Source of the DNA: Pseudoalteromonas peptidolytica
GTDB taxonomy: Bacteria; Pseudomonadota; Gammaproteobacteria; Enterobacterales; Alteromonadaceae
DNA length: 51,281 bases
Direction: 5' to 3'
NCBI RefSeq assembly: GCF_012641745.1
Contig: NZ_WEHZ01000033.1
Span: forward strand, 1-51,281
Shown here: piece by piece, positions 48,247 to 51,281 of the stretch
How the letters are laid out: every line of letters begins with the position of its first letter
Numbering within the stretch: the first letter of the stretch is position 1
The notes under the pieces: model-generated
Database searches by the model: none
The model's input: the letters and a program-made list of their open reading frames with translations, nothing else
What the model was told of the DNA's origin: nothing
Program-made: the position numbers and the translations under genes

Positions 48247-49166
48247 TGTTTGTTTACAGCGAGGAGCATAGAGCGTTCCTTGCTGATGCAACTAAGCGCG
48301 TTGATATGACGGGCGTTGCTCAGCAATTTAACGCACGCTTTGGTTTAAACAAAACAGAAAGCCAGTTATTGGCCTGTATGCAAAAGCATAGAATATCAGT
48401 TGTGACTAAAAAGCAAAGGAAGAAAAAGTTTCAGTTAAATGATGCGCAAACGCTTTGGATCAAGCAGCGCTATAAGGCTGAGACAATCGCAGAGTTGAGA
48501 GCTGGCTTTATCAGTGAGTTTGGGGGTGATTACACTCACCACCAGTTTGCAAACATCATGCATAATTTGGGGCTCAAGAGTGTAGGCGGCTTTAAAACCA
48601 AAGGGAAGTTTAAATTTCAGCTTTCTGCCGCTCAAATTGATTGGCTAAAGAAAGAATATCGTACTTACACCGCCCCCATTTTATTGAATATGTTCAATGA
48701 AAAGTACGCGCTTAGTTTAACTATGGTGCAATTCAAAAATGTCTTATCTAAGCACGAAATAAAAAGTGAGTCCAAGTCCACCGAGAAAGTCGGTTATGAA
48801 GTAAATGAAACTGCTTTTAAAAAAGGTGGCATTCATCACACCGCTTTGCCTGTTGGCTCAGAAACAATAGAAAACGGGTATATCAGAGTAAAAGTTGCTG
48901 AACCTAATGTGTGGAAGCCTAAGCAAGTCATTGTGTATGAAAATCACTTTGGGTCAGTTAAAAACGATGAGGTAGTTAGGTTCAAAGATGGTAATAACCG
49001 CAATTTTTCACCAGAAAATCTATTCAAAACTACAAAAAAAGGCCACGGCTTTTTATCTAAGTATCAGTTGCTATCTCAGCCTAAACCTGTGCAAGAAAGC
49101 TTGTTGTTGTTAACTCAGGTCAGAGATAAAACCGATGAAATAAAACTAAACCTTGGAGGTTTTTAA
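48246..49166 (+). CDS. HNH endonuclease-like phage protein, 306 aa
   Basis: 306 residues. Three similar ~60-residue N-terminal repeats with F.L...Q..W(L/I)K..Y (about 5-60, 60-115, 118-175) look like DNA-binding units. The C-terminal HNH domain (about 224-262) has VIVYENHFGSV, VVRFKDGNNRNFSPENL. Typical of prophage HNH proteins that follow the small gene at 48016. Translationally coupled (TAATG). Confidence 0.8.
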   Translation: MFVYSEEHRAFLADATKRVDMTGVAQQFNARFGLNKTESQLLACMQKHRISVVTKKQRKKKFQLNDAQTLWIKQRYKAETIAELRAGFISEFGGDYTHHQFANIMHNLGLKSVGGFKTKGKFKFQLSAAQIDWLKKEYRTYTAPILLNMFNEKYALSLTMVQFKNVLSKHEIKSESKSTEKVGYEVNETAFKKGGIHHTALPVGSETIENGYIRVKVAEPNVWKPKQVIVYENHFGSVKNDEVVRFKDGNNRNFSPENLFKTTKKGHGFLSKYQLLSQPKPVQESLLLLTQVRDKTDEIKLNLGGF

Positions 49167-49167
49167 T

Positions 49168-49386
49168 ATGTCAGGCGCAAGAGAAGTGGCCGCTTATGCG
49201 GTTGATAACATCGAGGAACTGGTAAGCGATATGCTCACTGGTGACTACGCAGACAACGAGGTTAGCTTGGGGGTTTTGCTTTGCGGCCAAGAAGAAATAC
49301 AAGTGCAACTCAAGATTACTCGAAACCCTCAAGACTTTATCGAAACTGATTATCAAGACTGGAATGCCAGTCATAAGAAAATTTAG
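49168..49386 (+). CDS. Hypothetical protein, 72 aa
   Basis: ATG at 49168 with GGAGG eight bases upstream, one base after the HNH stop. An acidic small protein (DNIEELVSDMLTGDYADNEV...). Family unknown; part of the 48016-49571 operon. Confidence 0.55.
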   Translation: MSGAREVAAYAVDNIEELVSDMLTGDYADNEVSLGVLLCGQEEIQVQLKITRNPQDFIETDYQDWNASHKKI

Positions 49387-49394
49387 AGGTAAGC

Positions 49395-49571
49395 ATGAAA
49401 GATAACACTGTGCTGCATTGTATAGCGGGATTTTTAAATGCGTATGACTGCAAAACATTGGATGAAGTAGACGGAGCTTTGCAAGAACTTATCGAAGCGG
49501 CCACAGAAACCCAATCTCAATATAGAAACGGCATTGCTGAACAGGCTAGCTCAATGCATACCGTAAATTAA
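49395..49571 (+). CDS. Hypothetical small protein, 58 aa
   Basis: 58 residues, helical (TLDEVDGALQELIEAATETQ), with ATG 49395 after AGAGGTAAGC. It is the last gene before the TTGGAA junction at 49577. Family unknown. Confidence 0.5.
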   Translation: MKDNTVLHCIAGFLNAYDCKTLDEVDGALQELIEAATETQSQYRNGIAEQASSMHTVN

Positions 49572-49598
49572 TAAAGTTGGAATAAATTGAGGAATGAA

Positions 49599-50327
49599 AT
49601 GATCAAAAGTGACGTAATCGAATCAATATCATTAATGAAACCGCAAGGTAATCGCTTAGAGCTACCGTCAGATATTAAATTTGAAAATTATGCACAAGTT
49701 AAAAATGCGCTGATCAAGGCTGGCGGCAAGTACAAGCGTTGCGGGTTTGAATTTACAAGTGATGCAGCGGAAATGCAGCAAAGATTAACTTCAGGTGAAG
49801 TGGTAAATGATGCCAAAAAGTACCAATACTTTCCGACCCCAACCCCGTTGGCCAAACGCATGGTTGAAATGGCAAATATTAGAGCCTCTGATTATTGTTT
49901 AGAACCCAGCGCCGGACAAGGTTCGATTGCTGCTATAATCCGTAAAAAGAGCGAAAAGCTTACGTGTATAGAGTTGAGTCACGAAAACGTTAAGGTTCTT
50001 AAAAGTCTAGGTATAGAATCTCTCCACGATGATTTTCTTAAATTTAATTGTGACCAACGCTTTGATAAAATTGTAGCTAACCCGCCATTTGCAAAAAACC
50101 AAGATATTGATCACGTCAGACACATGTATTCACTGCTCAATGATGGTGGCCGCATTGTCACTGTTATGAGTAAGTCGTGGGTTTTTGGCAATCAAAAGAA
50201 ACAAGTTAATTTTCGTCAGTGGCTTAACTCTACAGGTGCAAAGATTGAAGAGTTAGGATCTGGTGAGTTTAAAGAATCAGGAACTAATGTTTCGTCAATG
50301 TTGGTAACGATTGATAAAACAGCATAG
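49599..50327 (+). CDS. Class I methyltransferase, N6-adenine type (NPPF)
   Basis: 242 residues. Motif I LEPSAGQGSIA (101-111), motif IV NPPF (161-164). An N-terminal ~70-residue helical domain precedes QYFPTPTPLAKRMVEMA. Probably modifies adenine in DNA. Unlike restriction-modification enzymes it is short and has no target-recognition domain, so orphan methylation or anti-restriction is likely. GAGGA before ATG 49599. Cassette 49577-50328. Confidence 0.82.
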   Translation: MIKSDVIESISLMKPQGNRLELPSDIKFENYAQVKNALIKAGGKYKRCGFEFTSDAAEMQQRLTSGEVVNDAKKYQYFPTPTPLAKRMVEMANIRASDYCLEPSAGQGSIAAIIRKKSEKLTCIELSHENVKVLKSLGIESLHDDFLKFNCDQRFDKIVANPPFAKNQDIDHVRHMYSLLNDGGRIVTVMSKSWVFGNQKKQVNFRQWLNSTGAKIEELGSGEFKESGTNVSSMLVTIDKTA

Positions 50328-50352
50328 TTGGAAATACAGCGAGGAAATATTA

Positions 50353-50649
50353 ATGATAAAGCAATTATCAAAAGACGAAGCTATTAAGTTAGCTGAAACA
50401 GAATGGTGGAAGGAATCAACACCAATTTCAATTGCAACTTTCCAAGTTACGCAAGATAAACTGTGTTGCCCGATTGATGTTTACAAAATGTCTTTAAATG
50501 AAGTTTTAAAACGTGATGTGTTTACGCATGAATTAGCTGAACCAGAGAAGTTAATTGCTGAAATGAATGGTACTAAACCTCATCCAAGCTTTTCTGAAAT
50601 TATGGCTATGTTGCCATCAGATAAAACAGCATTTATTAAGCTAGATTAA
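50353..50649 (+). CDS. Hypothetical cassette protein, 98 aa
   Basis: 98 residues with SKDEAIKLAETEWWKESTPI, an amphipathic start, and a conserved-looking CCPIDVYKMSLNEVL. ATG 50353 after GCGAGGA. Bounded by TTGGAA 50328 and a TTGGTA variant 50654. I do not recognise it. Confidence 0.55.
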   Translation: MIKQLSKDEAIKLAETEWWKESTPISIATFQVTQDKLCCPIDVYKMSLNEVLKRDVFTHELAEPEKLIAEMNGTKPHPSFSEIMAMLPSDKTAFIKLD

Positions 50650-50665
50650 AGAATTGGTATCAAAA

Positions 50666-50848
50666 ATGGCACTAACGGTTAAAGAGCTAATTAAACGGCT
50701 TAAAGAAATGCCGCAGGATGAACAAGTTGGTATTGCTCAGCATGATTACGAGGATGGTGTTTCTGACGGGGCATTCTCAGTTAATTTTATCAGTGACAGC
50801 GATGTTGAGTCGGGTAAGCCGATGCACCGCGTTGTTATCAGCAGCTAA
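50666..50848 (+). CDS. Hypothetical cassette protein, 60 aa
   Basis: 60 residues: a basic helix (MALTVKELIKRLKEMPQDEQ) and a beta segment. No good ribosome-binding site; TTG 50654 or coupling are alternatives. It ends three bases before TTGGAA 50852. Because 50654 is a degenerate core, this ORF and the one before it may travel together. Confidence 0.5.
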   Translation: MALTVKELIKRLKEMPQDEQVGIAQHDYEDGVSDGAFSVNFISDSDVESGKPMHRVVISS

Positions 50849-50925
50849 CCATTGGAAAACGGGTAACACAACATGTAGTTGCTGCGGATCCAAATATAAG
50901 CACAACATATAGAAAAGGCGGCAAA

Positions 50926-51135
50926 ATGGAAAGTAAATCAATATCTGAAATGAAAGCTGATCACGAAGCATTTTGCGGCCAACAGTTAAAGTTACCGGAA
51001 AATAAAAGGTGGCGTAATGCCGATGGTATTTCATACATGAAATGTAGGGAATGTGGAAAGCCTTTCAGTTATGTCAATGATGAATGTTCTGATGGGTTCT
51101 GCTCAAATTCGTGCGGCATTGCATCGCATTTTTAA
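50926..51135 (+). CDS. Small Cys-rich zinc-finger-like cassette protein, copy 2 (69 aa)
   Basis: Identical in protein to 47292-47501, including the same 70-base leader with the tail of a lost ORF. Identity with the first copy starts at TTGGAA (50852) and ends after the next TTGGAATAACAG. It is preceded here by a 60-residue ORF instead of the MEIQ ORF. Confidence 0.65.
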   Translation: MESKSISEMKADHEAFCGQQLKLPENKRWRNADGISYMKCRECGKPFSYVNDECSDGFCSNSCGIASHF

Positions 51136-51161
51136 ATAGTTGGAATAACAGTGAGGGATTT

Positions 51162-51281
51162 ATGGAAATTCAAAACGAAAAACAGTACCAAGATGCACTT
51201 GAAAAGCGCTCGAATTTACTTGAAGCATATTCGTTTTTGGGTGATGTAAACAGCGAAAGCATCGACCGTCAGATTAGCGAA
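51162..51281 (+). CDS. MEIQ-type cassette protein, 5' part (joins 138-299 on the circle)
   Basis: First 40 codons of the 53-residue MEIQ ORF, cut by the window end. Identical to 138-257, so it is the same physical copy on a circular molecule. Confidence 0.65.
   Translation, partial: MEIQNEKQYQDALEKRSNLLEAYSFLGDVNSESIDRQISE

Larger units (their letters stand above)
45017..51281 (+). mobile_element. Integron-like array of small gene cassettes with TTGGAA junctions
   Basis: Junction hexamers lie at 45017, 46492, 46676, 47034, 47218, 47506, 49577, 50328, 50654 (TTGGTA variant), 50852 and 51140, and across the circle join at 300. All after the first lie 0-5 bases (49577: 5; most 0-4) after a stop codon, usually as TAGTTGGAA, and are followed by an ACAGCGAGG-type ribosome-binding site and one ORF. 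Cassettes have no own promoters or long palindromes. Two cassette types are repeated in different orders. A tyrosine recombinase and a toxin-antitoxin pair stand at the head. Mobility by this recombinase is inferred. Confidence 0.65.

Noticed and set aside
45017..51145. Classical integron attC sites
   Set aside because: No RYYYAAC...GTTRRRY imperfect palindromes of 55 bases or more are present between cassettes. Junctions are too short, and the recombinase does not sit divergently with an IntI-type layout.
1..51281. CRISPR arrays, tRNA or rRNA genes, insertion sequences
   Set aside because: No regularly spaced short repeats with unique spacers, no cloverleaf sequence and no transposase gene were seen. 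The regular repeats at 2521-3094 have no spacers and belong to the origin.

Overview
The window reads as one complete circular phage-plasmid. Its first 257 bases recur exactly as its last 257 (1-257 = 51025-51281), so the molecule is probably a circle of about 51,024 bp cut inside a small repeated gene cassette. AT-rich composition, an F-like RepE, an IncFII-like RepA and an HK97-type siphovirus gene set point to a marine gammaproteobacterium. Alteromonadales (Pseudoalteromonas-like) or Vibrionales are my best guess from style alone; no search was run.

Layout. (1) 300-2521: small plasmid genes of unknown role, including an operon whose promoter has an operator in its spacer. (2) 2521-4420: an iteron replicon, with six 96-bp compound repeats, a RepE-type initiator, five 22-bp iterons, a DnaA box and an AT-rich stretch. 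(3) 4409-8183: maintenance genes, namely a serine resolvase with a res-like site, a ParA plus ribbon-helix-helix partition pair, and a small regulator/membrane protein/Gly-rich peptide group. (4) 8265-15070: phage early region, with a leftward operon (coiled-coil protein, phage Dam), a CI-like repressor with its operators, a Q-like antiterminator, a tyrosine integrase and small genes. (5) 15042-18044: a late promoter followed by a terminator, then lysis genes (lysozyme-like, holin-like, secreted transglycosylase, nested Rz/Rz1), a Com-like zinc finger and a cytosine methyltransferase. (6) 18071-40749: HNH, terminase, portal, protease, capsid, connectors, tail tube, frameshifted tail chaperones, tape measure, J-like tip and fibres. 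(7) 40871-42873: a second replicon, an IncFII-type RepA with a CopA/Inc-like antisense RNA and a downstream origin-like region. (8) 42874-44974: two operons with nearly identical 104-bp promoter/leader modules. (9) 44993-51281 and on into 1-305: a tyrosine recombinase, a PemI/PemK-like toxin-antitoxin pair and a compact array of small gene cassettes.

The most novel feature is the array in (9). Nearly every unit is [TTGGAA + ribosome-binding site + ORF + stop]; the next TTGGAA lies 0-5 bases after the stop codon. There are no long attC-like palindromes. Two cassette types are repeated in different neighbour orders, and the identity between copies breaks exactly at TTGGAA. The array follows a short (258-residue) tyrosine recombinase with all catalytic residues, and three copies of the same hexamer flank the recombinase start. 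This resembles an integron-like capture platform with a minimal recombination site, but the mechanism is inferred from sequence only.

The second notable theme is control. The operator of the phage repressor (ATCAC-N5-GTGAT) sits at the repressor region, at the leftward operon, at the late promoter, and inside the -35/-10 spacer of the plasmid repA promoter. Lysogeny and plasmid replication are therefore probably under one switch. The repressor itself has lost the Ser and Lys expected of a self-cleaving S24 protein.
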